The translations under genes and the position numbers were made by a program. Of a stretch of 45,686 bases of DNA, positions 7,925 to 15,635 are shown one piece after another (position 1 is the stretch's first letter; the number at the start of each line of letters is the position of its first letter). The notes beneath the pieces are model-generated. The model made no database searches, had not been told where the DNA came from, and saw nothing but the letters and a program-made list of their open reading frames with translations. The stretch is from Bacteroidota bacterium (lineage in GTDB: Bacteria > Bacteroidota > Bacteroidia > Chitinophagales > Chitinophagaceae), in NCBI GenBank assembly GCA_023409975.1, contig JAEYQO010000043.1, positions 1 to 45,686 on the forward strand, written 5' to 3'.

Positions 7925-8422
7925 ATGCTAGCCAGGTTATTCTTTGTACTTGTGATAGGATCTTTTGTACTAGCCAGCTGCGGTGTTTATAGTTTTACTG
8001 GCGCTTCAATTGCAGGCAAAACCATCAATATTCAGGTTTTCGAGAACAGGGCACAGAATGTAGTTCCTACATTAAGTGCAACGTTAACCGAGAAGATCAG
8101 AGGCAGAATCATATCTCAGACCGGACTGGCCCCTGTAAACGCAGAAGCAGATTATGAACTATCCGGTGCTATCGCTATGTATCAGGTTACTGTTTCCGGT
8201 GTTCAAAACACTCAGGAAGCCAGTCAGAATCGCCTGACGATCAGTATACAGGTTGAATTTCAAAACCGAATTGATCCAAACGCCAATTTTAGCCAGACCT
8301 TTACCCGATTTGCTGATTTTCCAGCTAACCAAACGCTGCAGGCAGCTGAAACGAGACTTATAGAAGAGATTGGCAATCAGCTTGCGGACGATATTTTTAA
8401 TAAAGCTTTTGTAAATTGGTAA
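7925..8422 (+). CDS. lptE: LPS-assembly lipoprotein LptE
   Basis: Outer-membrane lipoprotein that plugs LptD and helps insert lipopolysaccharide. Residues 1-18 form a lipoprotein signal with lipobox VLASC (Cys19). The following segment, SIAGKTINIQVFENRAQNVV, and the later TISIQVEFQNRIDP strand are typical of the Bacteroidota LptE family, as is the 165-residue length. It starts 13 bp after the sigma-54 regulator and is followed within 16 bp by the next gene, so it is part of an operon ending with secG. Its partner lptD is at 17291 in this window. Confidence 0.9.
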   Translation: MLARLFFVLVIGSFVLASCGVYSFTGASIAGKTINIQVFENRAQNVVPTLSATLTEKIRGRIISQTGLAPVNAEADYELSGAIAMYQVTVSGVQNTQEASQNRLTISIQVEFQNRIDPNANFSQTFTRFADFPANQTLQAAETRLIEEIGNQLADDIFNKAFVNW

Positions 8423-8437
8423 AGCGCTAACCGGATT

Positions 8438-9502
8438 ATGCCTACACCATCTACGTTCACCAATTGGCTATCCCAGCCTGAACTCACGACTGAAAAGGAC
8501 GTTGAAGAGCTGAAGTCTGTTCTGACAGACTTCCCTTACTTTCTGCCTGCCCGTTATAAAGAAGCTGCAGCTTTGCACCAGGATAAAGCATACTCGCCTA
8601 ACCTGCTGAGAAAGCTTAGATTATATTCCTGCAACTGGATATTACTGCAGGAGTATCTTTCAAGAGCAGGTGCAAATACGGGAATACCAAATCGAACCGG
8701 CAACGATGAAGGCAGCCTGGTCAAAAGTATCGTAACTGAAACCGAAACAGATGGTCCTGCCAGGCACCCGGCAACGTTAGAAGAAGGTGCGGTATCTGCA
8801 AATGAGGCTGAAAAGGTTAGTCTGCCTGATACTGAAGAAGAACTGATTGTGGATGAGGAAGATCTGACACTTGAGCTCGACGAAGAGGCTTTGGAGAAGA
8901 TTTTTGAAGAGGATGAAATGAACGCTGGCCAAAAACCAGAGCCAGTGACAGAATCCGCAGATGACGCGTTAATGAAAGAACAGCCCCGGGAACCACATTC
9001 AACTGATAAGCCCGGATATACTGAAAGTAAAGAGGAAGGACTGATCCAGCCTCTATATACGGATGACTATTTCCTACATCAGGGCATTCAGGTTTCTGAT
9101 GAAATGCCCGAACAGGAACAGGCGCCTGAAACAGCGGATAAATCGCTAATGGTGGTGATGAGCTTTTCGGAATGGCTGATGCACTTCAAAAAGAAAAAAG
9201 AGCGAGAACAAGAGGAAGAAAAGGACCAGCGGGCACTAAAAACCATGTGGCAGAAAGAAAAGTTGGCGGCAGCACTGGAAGAGGAGAACGAGGAAATACC
9301 TGAGAACGTTTTTCAGATGGCTGTTAATTCCATAACAAGAGAAGAAGACCTGATCAGCGAGTCGCTTGCCGAGATCCTGGTCAAGCAACAGAAGTATGAT
9401 AAGGCGATTGAAATGTATAAGAAATTAAGTTTGCGTAATCCTCAAAAAAGCACTTATTTTGCGCGTAGAATAGAGGAAATCCTTAAAGAAACAGATTCAT
9501 GA
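8438..9502 (+). CDS. Acidic TPR-like protein between lptE and secG
   Basis: A 354-residue protein with no signal peptide. Residues 1-70 look globular; about 95-230 are low-complexity and very acidic (runs of Glu/Asp); about 245-280 form a highly charged coiled-coil-like helix (KKKKEREQEEEKDQRALKTM); the last 55 residues (ESLAEILVKQQKYDKAIEMYKKLSLRNPQKSTYFARRIEEI, spread over about 309-349) form a TPR-like helical pair. I do not recognise a named family, but a TPR-ended gene between lptE and secG is a recurrent arrangement in this phylum. Its stop overlaps the secG start (ATGA), which argues for translational coupling. Role unknown; probably cytosolic. Confidence 0.85.
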   Translation: MPTPSTFTNWLSQPELTTEKDVEELKSVLTDFPYFLPARYKEAAALHQDKAYSPNLLRKLRLYSCNWILLQEYLSRAGANTGIPNRTGNDEGSLVKSIVTETETDGPARHPATLEEGAVSANEAEKVSLPDTEEELIVDEEDLTLELDEEALEKIFEEDEMNAGQKPEPVTESADDALMKEQPREPHSTDKPGYTESKEEGLIQPLYTDDYFLHQGIQVSDEMPEQEQAPETADKSLMVVMSFSEWLMHFKKKKEREQEEEKDQRALKTMWQKEKLAAALEEENEEIPENVFQMAVNSITREEDLISESLAEILVKQQKYDKAIEMYKKLSLRNPQKSTYFARRIEEILKETDS

Positions 9503-9819
9503 TTTATATCATCACTATAGTAATCCTTCTGGTTTGTGTGGTTCTGGCATTTTTCATCCTGGTACAGAATCCGAAAGGTGGTGGGCTTACAGGAGCTTTT
9601 GGTAGTATAGGCACTCAGGTAATGGGCGTTAAGCAGTCAACAGACGTAATGGAAAAAGGCACCTGGACGACTATGGGGATCATTGCGGCCTTGTGTATCG
9701 TAAGTGTCATATTCTATGAAAGTCCCCGCCGGCAGGCCACGCCTTCAGCCCCTGCACAAACATCGGCACCTGCCCCACAGCCTGCTGCTCCTGCAGGAGG
9801 AACTCAGCCAGCACAATAA
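9499..9819 (+). CDS. secG: Preprotein translocase subunit SecG
   Basis: Small membrane subunit of SecYEG. Two transmembrane segments (about 3-21 and 56-74) flank the conserved loop VQNPKGGGLTGAFGS (22-36). A Pro/Ala/Gln-rich tail (about 80-106) is common in Bacteroidota SecG. The start codon overlaps the preceding stop (ATGA). A strong terminator follows, ending the lptE operon. Confidence 0.95.
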   Translation: MIYIITIVILLVCVVLAFFILVQNPKGGGLTGAFGSIGTQVMGVKQSTDVMEKGTWTTMGIIAALCIVSVIFYESPRRQATPSAPAQTSAPAPQPAAPAGGTQPAQ

Positions 9820-9842
9820 ATCATATATTTGAAAATACTTAG

Positions 9843-9870
9843 AGGCAGGAAGCATCCTGCCTTTTTTTGT
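9843..9870 (+). terminator. Terminator of the lptE-secG operon
   Basis: Perfect 8-bp stem AGGCAGGA / TCCTGCCT with loop AGCA, followed by seven T. Strong rho-independent terminator. Confidence 0.92.
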
Positions 9871-9936
9871 TTATTTCCATACCCAGCTGCCCTTTTGGAG
9901 AGGTCTTTTTAAAGTGAAAAACATCAACCTTTGCTT

Positions 9937-10950
9937 ATGAAGAAAGTATTGCTCGGAATTCTGGTATTGATCCTGCTCGCTGGAGGATATATCGCATACA
10001 AGGTGATAGGACCTAATACTGGTGATTTCAGTGCAGATGCATATTTATATATTCCTACCGGGTCTGACTATAATCAGGTAAAAGAAATTCTGGAACGGGA
10101 GAAATTTGTGAAGGATATGCGAAGCTTTGACTTTGTCGCAAAGCGCGCGAAATACCCAAACAGAATAAAGCCCGGAAAATATAAGATCAGCAAAGGGATG
10201 AGTAATCTGGCCCTTGTCAAAAAGCTTAGGTCGGGCGATCAGGAGCCGGTGAAACTGGTCATAAATAAGATTCGGACCCGCCAGGATTTCGCTAAACTCA
10301 TTGATAAACACCTTGAACCGGATTCGGCAGAAATGTTGCGACTGCTCCACAATCCTGAATTCCTGAAAGAATACGGACTGGATTCTTCGACGGCGCTTTG
10401 TGCAATTATCCCCGATACCTATGAATTCTGGTGGAACACGAGCTCAAACGAAGTGTTTGATAAACTGGCGGGCTATTATGAAAAATTCTGGACAGATGAA
10501 CGTAAGGCAAAGGCGGCCGCCAAGGGGCTCAACCCCGTGCAGACAACCATCCTGGCTTCTATCATAGATGAAGAAACAAACTACAATCCGGAGAAGCCCG
10601 AAATCGCCAGTGTGTATCTGAACCGTTTAAAAATTGGTATGAGGCTTCAGGCTGACCCGACGGTTAAGTACGCCGTAGGAGATTTTGGGATCCGGAGAAT
10701 AACCTCCGCCATCACCAGCACTCCATCACCCTACAATACGTATTATACCGCCGGATTGCCACCCGGCCCCATTTGTACCCCTTCGAAGAAAAGTATTGAA
10801 GCAGTACTCAATGCACCGGAAACAAAGTACCTGTACTTTTCTGCTAAGGAGGATATGAGTGGCGCCCATCGGTTCGCAAGCACCTATTCCGAACACTTAA
10901 AGAATGCCAGACTATACCACAAGGCACTAAACCAAAGAGGTATACATTAA
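9937..10950 (+). CDS. mltG: Endolytic murein transglycosylase MltG
   Basis: Inner-membrane lytic transglycosylase that cuts nascent glycan strands and so sets their length. One N-terminal transmembrane anchor (about 2-20) is followed by the periplasmic YceG domain. The active-site region is ASIIDEETNYNPEKPEIASV (207-226), which contains the catalytic glutamate, then YLNRLKIGMRLQADPTVKYA, the hallmark of the family. The start is ATG 9937 rather than the in-frame TTG six nt earlier. It stands alone between a terminator and the next gene. Length of 337 residues is normal. Confidence 0.94.
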   Translation: MKKVLLGILVLILLAGGYIAYKVIGPNTGDFSADAYLYIPTGSDYNQVKEILEREKFVKDMRSFDFVAKRAKYPNRIKPGKYKISKGMSNLALVKKLRSGDQEPVKLVINKIRTRQDFAKLIDKHLEPDSAEMLRLLHNPEFLKEYGLDSSTALCAIIPDTYEFWWNTSSNEVFDKLAGYYEKFWTDERKAKAAAKGLNPVQTTILASIIDEETNYNPEKPEIASVYLNRLKIGMRLQADPTVKYAVGDFGIRRITSAITSTPSPYNTYYTAGLPPGPICTPSKKSIEAVLNAPETKYLYFSAKEDMSGAHRFASTYSEHLKNARLYHKALNQRGIH

Positions 10951-11008
10951 TAGGTCTTGACTTTAATAAAAAATCATTACATCTTTGGGTTTAAAATTGA
11001 TTATCCCA

Positions 11009-11722
11009 ATGAAAAAAGTATCGCTGTTGCTGCTGGTCGGATGCCTTTTCTGGTCAGCCTGCGAAAAAAACGAAGACAAGCCTTCAAACAATCACACCTG
11101 CACAACATGTGTAAACAATCCTGAAGCCAATCCCGCACTAAACAACAGCAGTGGCGGCGTCTACAAAGGCATTATAGTTGGTTCTTCCGGAACGATTGCT
11201 CTTTACCTCCACAACGACAGCAGTAATGAAGTCAAAGCCCTCGTCGTGTTTGACGGAGGTTCAGCGACGCTGACTACAACCGACCTTAACAATTGGACAC
11301 CGGGACAGGCTATAACGAATGCTTTGTTCACCGGGACTGTAAACAACACAAATATCCAGGCGGTTTTCTCTGTAGACGCAAACGGTCAAAATCCCTCGTT
11401 AGCGGTAAATATACCAGGACACACAGTTGTTGTAGCTCTTTATAAAGAAACGTCCACTACACTCGTAAAAAGTTTCGAAGGAACCTATGCGGGAGACAAT
11501 TCGGGCACTTTTAATCTGCTATTCCATGGAGATCATTTCAACATAATTGTTGAGGGCGGTCAGGAAATTTTCAACAGCAGCCTCACTAATGGAGAAATGA
11601 ACTTTAGCCAGAATGATGTTGAAATTAAAGGTCAGTTCAATGGCGCAGATCAGATGAATGGTACATGGAAGGATACGGAGAACGGTACTCAGGGAACCTG
11701 GACTGCAAACCGTACGCTATAA
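11009..11722 (+). CDS. Putative lipoprotein, unknown function
   Basis: Start chosen at 11009 (MKKVSLLLLVGCLFWSAC), which gives a lipoprotein signal with lipobox WSAC at Cys18; the frame opens at 10985 but lacks a sensible signal. After a Ser/Asn-rich linker with a CTTC motif come two similar beta-rich lobes, one beginning GGVYKGIIVGSSGTIALYLH and the other GTYAGDNSGTFNLLFHGD, suggesting an internal duplication. The C-terminal half has repeated GT(F/W) turns (MNGTWKD, GTQGTW). No named family recognised. Probably attached to the outer or inner membrane facing the periplasm. Own terminator downstream. Confidence 0.8.
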   Translation: MKKVSLLLLVGCLFWSACEKNEDKPSNNHTCTTCVNNPEANPALNNSSGGVYKGIIVGSSGTIALYLHNDSSNEVKALVVFDGGSATLTTTDLNNWTPGQAITNALFTGTVNNTNIQAVFSVDANGQNPSLAVNIPGHTVVVALYKETSTTLVKSFEGTYAGDNSGTFNLLFHGDHFNIIVEGGQEIFNSSLTNGEMNFSQNDVEIKGQFNGADQMNGTWKDTENGTQGTWTANRTL

Positions 11723-11740
11723 ATGAATAAAGTTATTGAG

Positions 11741-11773
11741 AACGGCTGCCTTCACGGGTAGCCGTTTTTTTTG
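11741..11773 (+). terminator. Terminator of the lipoprotein gene
   Basis: Arms AACGGCT and AGCCGTT (11741-11747, 11760-11766), extended inward by CC/GG around a TTCAC loop, followed by a run of T. Confidence 0.9.
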
Positions 11774-11796
11774 TGCAAACCGTTGAGACAGCCGTT

Positions 11797-11804
11797 TAAC
11801 TTTG
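11797..11804 (+). promoter_or_regulatory. -7 element of the SugE-type exporter gene
   Basis: TAACTTTG, ending 5 nt before the ATG at 11810. If used, transcription would start at or within a base or two of the start codon. Confidence 0.55.
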
Positions 11805-11809
11805 CGCCC

Positions 11810-12142
11810 ATGAATTGGCTGATACTCATTATTGCAGGATTGTTTGAAGTTGGATTTACTACCTGTCTTGGAATGGCCAAGGCCACCTCGGGACTTACTT
11901 CCAAACTTTGGCTGGCTGGATTTCTGGTAAGCCTTACCTTAAGCATGGTGCTCCTGTACCGGGCAACCCAGACACTGCCTTTGGGAACAGCCTATGCTGT
12001 CTGGACTGGCATCGGTGCTGTAGGAACTGCTTTGATAGGAATATTATTCTTTAAGGAGCCAGCTGATCTCTGGAGAATCTTTTTCATTACCACGCTAATC
12101 CTATCGATCATAGGGCTCAAGTTTGTTTCGAACCAGGCCTGA
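11810..12142 (+). CDS. SMR-family exporter, SugE/Gdx type
   Basis: A 110-residue, four-helix small multidrug resistance protein. Glu in the first helix (AGLFEVGF) is the proton/substrate-binding carboxylate. The signature LPLGTAYAVWTGIGAVGTAL is that of the SugE/Gdx branch, which exports guanidinium, rather than the EmrE multidrug branch. No guanidine riboswitch is visible upstream; the leader is only about 5 nt. Start at 11810 because the frame upstream (from 11771) is hydrophilic and runs through the promoter. Its last 42 bp overlap the 3' end of the converging membrane-protein gene. Confidence 0.9.
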   Translation: MNWLILIIAGLFEVGFTTCLGMAKATSGLTSKLWLAGFLVSLTLSMVLLYRATQTLPLGTAYAVWTGIGAVGTALIGILFFKEPADLWRIFFITTLILSIIGLKFVSNQA

Positions 12143-12544
12143 TCGAGACCGCTCCTTTCTCTTCCTGAAACCTTGTGATCGTCGATTAATGAACCAGCTC
12201 AGATACCAGACAAGAAGAATGGTAAGCCCGGTAGCAAAAAGCCCTACCGCAACAGGTCGCAGATCGTGTCCATAGAATTCACCCAACATCCAACTGGCAT
12301 TCGCCACTATCCAAATACACACCGCCAGATTGTGAACAGCCTCCTGTCGGTAATGTCTCGATCTCCAGAGAAGATAAAAAGCGACAGCCACCGTAGGAAC
12401 AATCATAATGATTCCCCCTGATCTAAACTCAAGTGCCCAGCAAGTGTCTTTGATCAACCAGAGTACGATATGAAAATTCTCCAGCCAGCGGAATTTAAGA
12501 TAACCCGGTGAGGATCGTTGAAGCATCTGCAAAGCTACTTCCAC
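12101..12544 (-). CDS. Small integral membrane protein, unknown function
   Basis: A 147-residue protein with about three or four hydrophobic segments (about 26-60 with breaks, 70-90, 95-118) and a strongly basic C-terminal tail (FINRRSQGFRKRKERSR). Conserved-looking aromatic and glycine residues (ASWMLGEFYGHD) suggest a real family, but I do not recognise it. The tail is encoded antisense to the end of the SugE-type gene. The start is uncertain: Met7 (12526) is an alternative. It is divergent from the EVE gene with only 26 bp between starts, so its promoter must reach into that gene. Confidence 0.7.
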   Translation of the reverse strand: MEVALQMLQRSSPGYLKFRWLENFHIVLWLIKDTCWALEFRSGGIIMIVPTVAVAFYLLWRSRHYRQEAVHNLAVCIWIVANASWMLGEFYGHDLRPVAVGLFATGLTILLVWYLSWFINRRSQGFRKRKERSRSGLVRNKLEPYDR

Positions 12545-12558
12545 GAAGCCTGATTTTA

Positions 12559-12566
12559 TACATTTG
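12559..12566 (+). promoter_or_regulatory. -7 element of the EVE gene
   Basis: TACATTTG, ending 4 nt before the ATG at 12571; this spacing predicts a leaderless mRNA. Confidence 0.5.
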
Positions 12567-12570
12567 CGGA

Positions 12571-12990
12571 ATGAATTATTGGCTTGTCAAATCGGAACCA
12601 TTCAAGTATAGCTGGAAACAATTCGTAAAGGATAAGAAGACCTTCTGGGATGGTGTCAGAAATTATGCAGCGCGAAATAACCTGCGTGCCATGAAGAAGG
12701 GAGATCAGGTTCTGTTCTATCACAGTAATGAAGGCCTGGCGATTGTAGGCATAGCCGCCGTTGTGAAAGAAGCCTATCAGGATCCGACGACGGAGGATAC
12801 TAATTGGGTGGCAGTCGACCTAAAGCCGCTCAGGGCCTTAAAATACCCTGTATCCCTATCTCAGATAAAGGCGGAACCGGCACTTAAGGAAATGGACCTA
12901 ATCAGGTTATCGCGGCTATCTGTGGGAACAGTGAAGCCATCTGAATTTGAGAAAATTCTCGAAATCAGCGAAAAAGGACCAAACGAATAA
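12571..12990 (+). CDS. EVE domain protein
   Basis: A single EVE (PUA-like) domain protein of 139 residues, of the kind that recognises modified bases in DNA or RNA. MNYWLVKSEPFKYSW at the N-terminus, the WDGVRNYAARNNLRAMKKGDQVLFYHS region with the aromatic/Asn substrate-pocket residues (about 29-51), and GIAAVVKEAYQDPT are classic for the family (human THYN1 and bacterial homologues). The start is placed at 12571, where homology begins. It is not next to a restriction or defence gene here, so a housekeeping role is more likely. A terminator follows. Confidence 0.93.
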   Translation: MNYWLVKSEPFKYSWKQFVKDKKTFWDGVRNYAARNNLRAMKKGDQVLFYHSNEGLAIVGIAAVVKEAYQDPTTEDTNWVAVDLKPLRALKYPVSLSQIKAEPALKEMDLIRLSRLSVGTVKPSEFEKILEISEKGPNE

Positions 12991-13011
12991 CGCACCTTTC
13001 GGTGCGTTTTC
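12989..13011 (+). terminator. Terminator of the EVE gene
   Basis: Stem AACGCACC / GGTGCGTT with loop TTTC, followed by TTCTT. It sits between the converging EVE and frr genes; on the minus strand it has no clear T run. Confidence 0.8.
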
Positions 13012-13575
13012 TTAAATAGTCATGATCTCTTTATCCTTGTCTTTACAATGCTGATCGACCAAAGCGATGTATTTGTCGGTCACACCCTGTACTCTGCTTT
13101 CACCATCCTTTGCGATATCTTCACTCAGTCCATCTTTCTGTTCCTTCTTAATTTGTTCGATAGCATCTCTGCGAATATTCCGGATAGATACTTTAGCATG
13201 TTCACCTTCGGCGTTGACCCTTTTCACGAGTTCTTTACGACGTTCCTCTGTTAGTGGAGGAAGAAACAGCCTTATGATATTTCCATCATTCTGAGGGTTC
13301 AAACCAATGTTGGATGCGATAATCGCTTTTTCTATGGGACCGAGCATCTGGCGCTCCCAGGGCTGAATAGACAAGGTGCGCGCATCTGCTACAGTAACAT
13401 TTGCGACCTGGTTTAACGGGTTCGGACTTCCATAATACTCAACCATGAATCCATCAAGGATGACAGGATTAGCTTTCCCCGCCCTGATCTTTGCCAGTTC
13501 GCTTTCCAGGTGACTAATTGCCTTTTTCATCTGTGAAGATGCATCGTCTATAATGATATCTAAAGCCTCGCTCAT
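13012..13575 (-). CDS. frr: Ribosome recycling factor
   Basis: Splits post-termination ribosomes together with EF-G. Start at 13575 (MSEALDIIIDDASSQMKKA), as in the family; the upstream frame to 13602 adds nine residues overlapping the promoter. Conserved blocks: RAGKANPVILDGFMVEYYGS (about 31-50), NQVANVTVADARTLSIQPWE and the AIIASNIGLNPQNDGNIIRL segment, then LTEERRKELVK. The length of 187 residues is usual. Its common partner pyrH is not adjacent. A TACTTTTG element on the minus strand (13600-13607) lies 24 nt upstream. Confidence 0.96.
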   Translation of the reverse strand: MSEALDIIIDDASSQMKKAISHLESELAKIRAGKANPVILDGFMVEYYGSPNPLNQVANVTVADARTLSIQPWERQMLGPIEKAIIASNIGLNPQNDGNIIRLFLPPLTEERRKELVKRVNAEGEHAKVSIRNIRRDAIEQIKKEQKDGLSEDIAKDGESRVQGVTDKYIALVDQHCKDKDKEIMTI

Positions 13576-13599
13576 GAGTTGAATCGTTTTTGCAGGTTG

Positions 13600-13607
13600 C
13601 AAAAGTA
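13600..13607 (-). promoter_or_regulatory. Putative -7 element of frr
   Basis: TACTTTTG on the minus strand matches TAnnTTTG, 24 nt before the ATG. No good -33 box. Confidence 0.5.
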
Positions 13608-13685
13608 AAAAATGTTCTGAATGTTAGGAGAGTCCAAAGCTCATCTATATATTTATTGGCGGTTTCGATACTTTAACGAGCCGCT

Positions 13686-13717
13686 TTTGGCAGGACTTCA
13701 CCAGTAAGGTAATTTTG
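13686..13717 (+). promoter_or_regulatory. Promoter of the HesB/IscA-like gene
   Basis: TTTG (13686-13689), a 20-bp spacer and TAATTTTG (13710-13717), 16 nt before the ATG at 13734. Confidence 0.65.
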
Positions 13718-13733
13718 TGATAAACCACTGTGT

Positions 13734-14078
13734 ATGCAAACGATGACTGATTGCCCGGTAAAACTAACAGACAGCGCGGTAACCGAAGTAAAGCGGCTTA
13801 TGGCAGAGCCAGGATTTGATCCCCAACAATCCCTGCGTATTGGTGTAAAAGGAGGCGGATGTTCTGGGTTGAGCTATCTTTTGGGCTTCGACAGGAAAGA
13901 AGAGGATGATGAAGTTTATGAGATAGAAGGTATTCAGGTGCTGATGAAAAAGGCACATGGTATTTACCTGATGGGTATGGAAGTTAATTTCGAACATGGG
14001 TTAAATGCCCGCGGCTTCACGTTCACCAATCCGAACGCAAGTACCACCTGTGGCTGCGGAAGCTCCTTTGCTGTATAA
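13734..14078 (+). CDS. HesB/IscA/ErpA-type iron-sulfur assembly protein
   Basis: A-type carrier that hands Fe-S clusters to apoproteins. The three conserved ligands are present: Cys43 in GGGCSGLSY, then Cys106 and Cys108 in TTCGCGSSF. Length of 114 residues is typical. The start may be 13734 or Met4 at 13743. No isc or suf gene is adjacent. The next gene begins 4 nt after its stop and is likely co-transcribed, though unrelated in function. Confidence 0.94.
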   Translation: MQTMTDCPVKLTDSAVTEVKRLMAEPGFDPQQSLRIGVKGGGCSGLSYLLGFDRKEEDDEVYEIEGIQVLMKKAHGIYLMGMEVNFEHGLNARGFTFTNPNASTTCGCGSSFAV

Positions 14079-14082
14079 AACA

Positions 14083-14730
14083 ATGAAACTAATCGTTTTC
14101 TTCTCCATACTACTTATCCCATTCTTTGCCAGAGGTCAACAGCCTCAGCCCCCCGAATCCGAGGAAAGGCTGGCGGTAAATAAATATGACGACAGAGGTA
14201 AAAAACACGGCATGTGGCTGACTTCTACCCCCCCACGGATGGGAGAAGAGGGCATCTCTGAGTTCGGTAACTACCTGCATGGTAAGAAAACCGGCAACTG
14301 GTATAGAGTGGACGAGAACGGCGATCTGGTATCCATTGAAAATTTCAGAAACGACCTGCTCGATGGAGAAGTCAAGTACTACGATAAAGGGCGTTTGTAT
14401 TGCACCGGAAATTACCGGGCGCTGAAAGCTTCCAACCCCTTTGATACTATTGTAGTTGTCGACCCCATTTCATACGAAGAGCGGTATAAGGTTATTTCAA
14501 CCCAGATAGGAAGCATTCGGCACGGCACCTGGAAGTATTACCACCCCCCTACTGGCCAGGTGATCAGGGAAGAAGAGTATCAGGGTGATGAATTGGTCTT
14601 GAAAAAGGACTATGAGGTTTCCGCCAGTTTGGATAGCATTAACCAGCAGATCCACCAGATGCGACTGCCACATAACAAAAAGCAGCGCTATTCCCACCCT
14701 AAGGCAAAAAGAAGCAGCTTTCGGAATTGA
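14083..14730 (+). CDS. Secreted MORN-like repeat protein
   Basis: Start at 14083 gives a clean signal peptide (MKLIVFFSILLIPFFARGQ, 1-19); the longer frame from 14005 runs through the preceding gene. The mature part has several MORN/YwqK-like units: GKKHGMW, GKKTGNWYRVDENGDL, LLDGEVKYYDKGRL and IRHGTWKYYHPPTGQ, each with the G-x-W/Y pattern followed by a beta hairpin. The tail is basic. Such proteins are abundant in Bacteroidota and their roles are mostly unknown. It starts 4 nt after the HesB-type gene and converges on surE across 20 bp. Confidence 0.82.
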   Translation: MKLIVFFSILLIPFFARGQQPQPPESEERLAVNKYDDRGKKHGMWLTSTPPRMGEEGISEFGNYLHGKKTGNWYRVDENGDLVSIENFRNDLLDGEVKYYDKGRLYCTGNYRALKASNPFDTIVVVDPISYEERYKVISTQIGSIRHGTWKYYHPPTGQVIREEEYQGDELVLKKDYEVSASLDSINQQIHQMRLPHNKKQRYSHPKAKRSSFRN

Positions 14731-14750
14731 CCAGTTTCTTCGTTAAAGCA

Positions 14751-15530
14751 CTACCCTTGCAATTCCGCCCATTCCCGTTCCAGCCTTTCCTTCATTTCAG
14801 TATCGGTTAAATCAAATTTCACAGGGACAACAGAAGTATAACCTTCCTTCAGTGCCTCTACATCTGTTCCATGGCCCTCGTCCAGATTAACAAAACGACC
14901 TACCATCCAGTAGTAATCCTCTCCCCGGGGATCAATTCTTTTATCGAATTCTTCCTGCCACTTAGCGTAAGCCTGCCGGCAGAACCGAATTCCTTTATGC
15001 TCCTCCTGAGATACTTTCGGAATATTGACATTAAGTAGCGTGTGTGGTGGCATAGCCTGGGCCAGCAATCGCTTTGTAATATCGCGGGCAACCTGGCGGG
15101 CGACTGAAAAATCAGCATCAAAATTGAAATCTAAAAGAGAAAATCCTACAGATGGAATTCCTTCGATGGCTGCTTCCATCGCTGCTGACATGGTGCCTGA
15201 ATAAATCACATTGATTGAGTGGTTAGCACCGTGGTTAATTCCGCTTAAACAGATGTCTGGTTTCCTGTGTAATACCTGGTCGCGAGCGAGCTTCACGCAG
15301 TCTACCGGAGTTCCGCTTGACTGCCAGCATTCAACCCCTTCAATGGCTTCTACCTTTCGTAACCTCAGAGGGTATCCAATCGTAATGGCATGTCCCATAC
15401 CAGATTGTGGACTATCCGGTGCCACAACAATTACCTGCCCCAGATCCTTAACAGCATCGACAAGATTGCGTATTCCAGGGGCCGTGATTCCATCATCGTT
15501 CGTGATAAGTATTACCGGTTTGTCATTCAT
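14751..15530 (-). CDS. surE: 5'/3'-nucleotidase SurE
   Basis: Metal-dependent survival protein that hydrolyses nucleoside monophosphates. Start at 15530 (MNDKPVILITNDDGITAPGI): the DD pair at 12-13 binds the metal. Further motifs are APDSPQSGMGHAITI with the metal-binding Ser, the Asn-containing SGINHGANHSINVIYSGTM block, and EGIPSVGFSL. The frame continues upstream to 15635, but that extension is not family-like and covers the TAAATTTG promoter element. It ends 20 bp from the converging MORN-like gene. Length of 259 residues is normal. Confidence 0.95.
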   Translation of the reverse strand: MNDKPVILITNDDGITAPGIRNLVDAVKDLGQVIVVAPDSPQSGMGHAITIGYPLRLRKVEAIEGVECWQSSGTPVDCVKLARDQVLHRKPDICLSGINHGANHSINVIYSGTMSAAMEAAIEGIPSVGFSLLDFNFDADFSVARQVARDITKRLLAQAMPPHTLLNVNIPKVSQEEHKGIRFCRQAYAKWQEEFDKRIDPRGEDYYWMVGRFVNLDEGHGTDVEALKEGYTSVVPVKFDLTDTEMKERLEREWAELQG

Positions 15531-15535
15531 GGAGG

Positions 15536-15543
15536 CAAATTTA
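15536..15543 (-). promoter_or_regulatory. -7 element of surE
   Basis: TAAATTTG on the minus strand, ending 5 nt before the ATG (15530), which predicts a leaderless or nearly leaderless mRNA. Confidence 0.55.
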
Positions 15544-15579
15544 GCAAATACAGAAGCAGGGAGGTTTATTGATGCTGTG

Positions 15580-15610
15580 TCAAAAAGAAAGGCTACCTCC
15601 AGGGTAGCCT
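15580..15610 (-). terminator. Terminator of the EGF-like lipoprotein gene
   Basis: Arms AGGCTACC (15590-15597) and GGTAGCCT (15603-15610). On the minus strand the stem is followed by TTCTTTTTG, immediately past the lipoprotein stop codon. Confidence 0.85.
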
Positions 15611-15635
15611 CAAAAGAATCTTTTATAAACTGCAA

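Noticed and set aside
11723..11809. Guanidine riboswitch before the SugE-type gene
   Set aside because: The space is filled by the upstream terminator and the -7 element; almost no leader remains.
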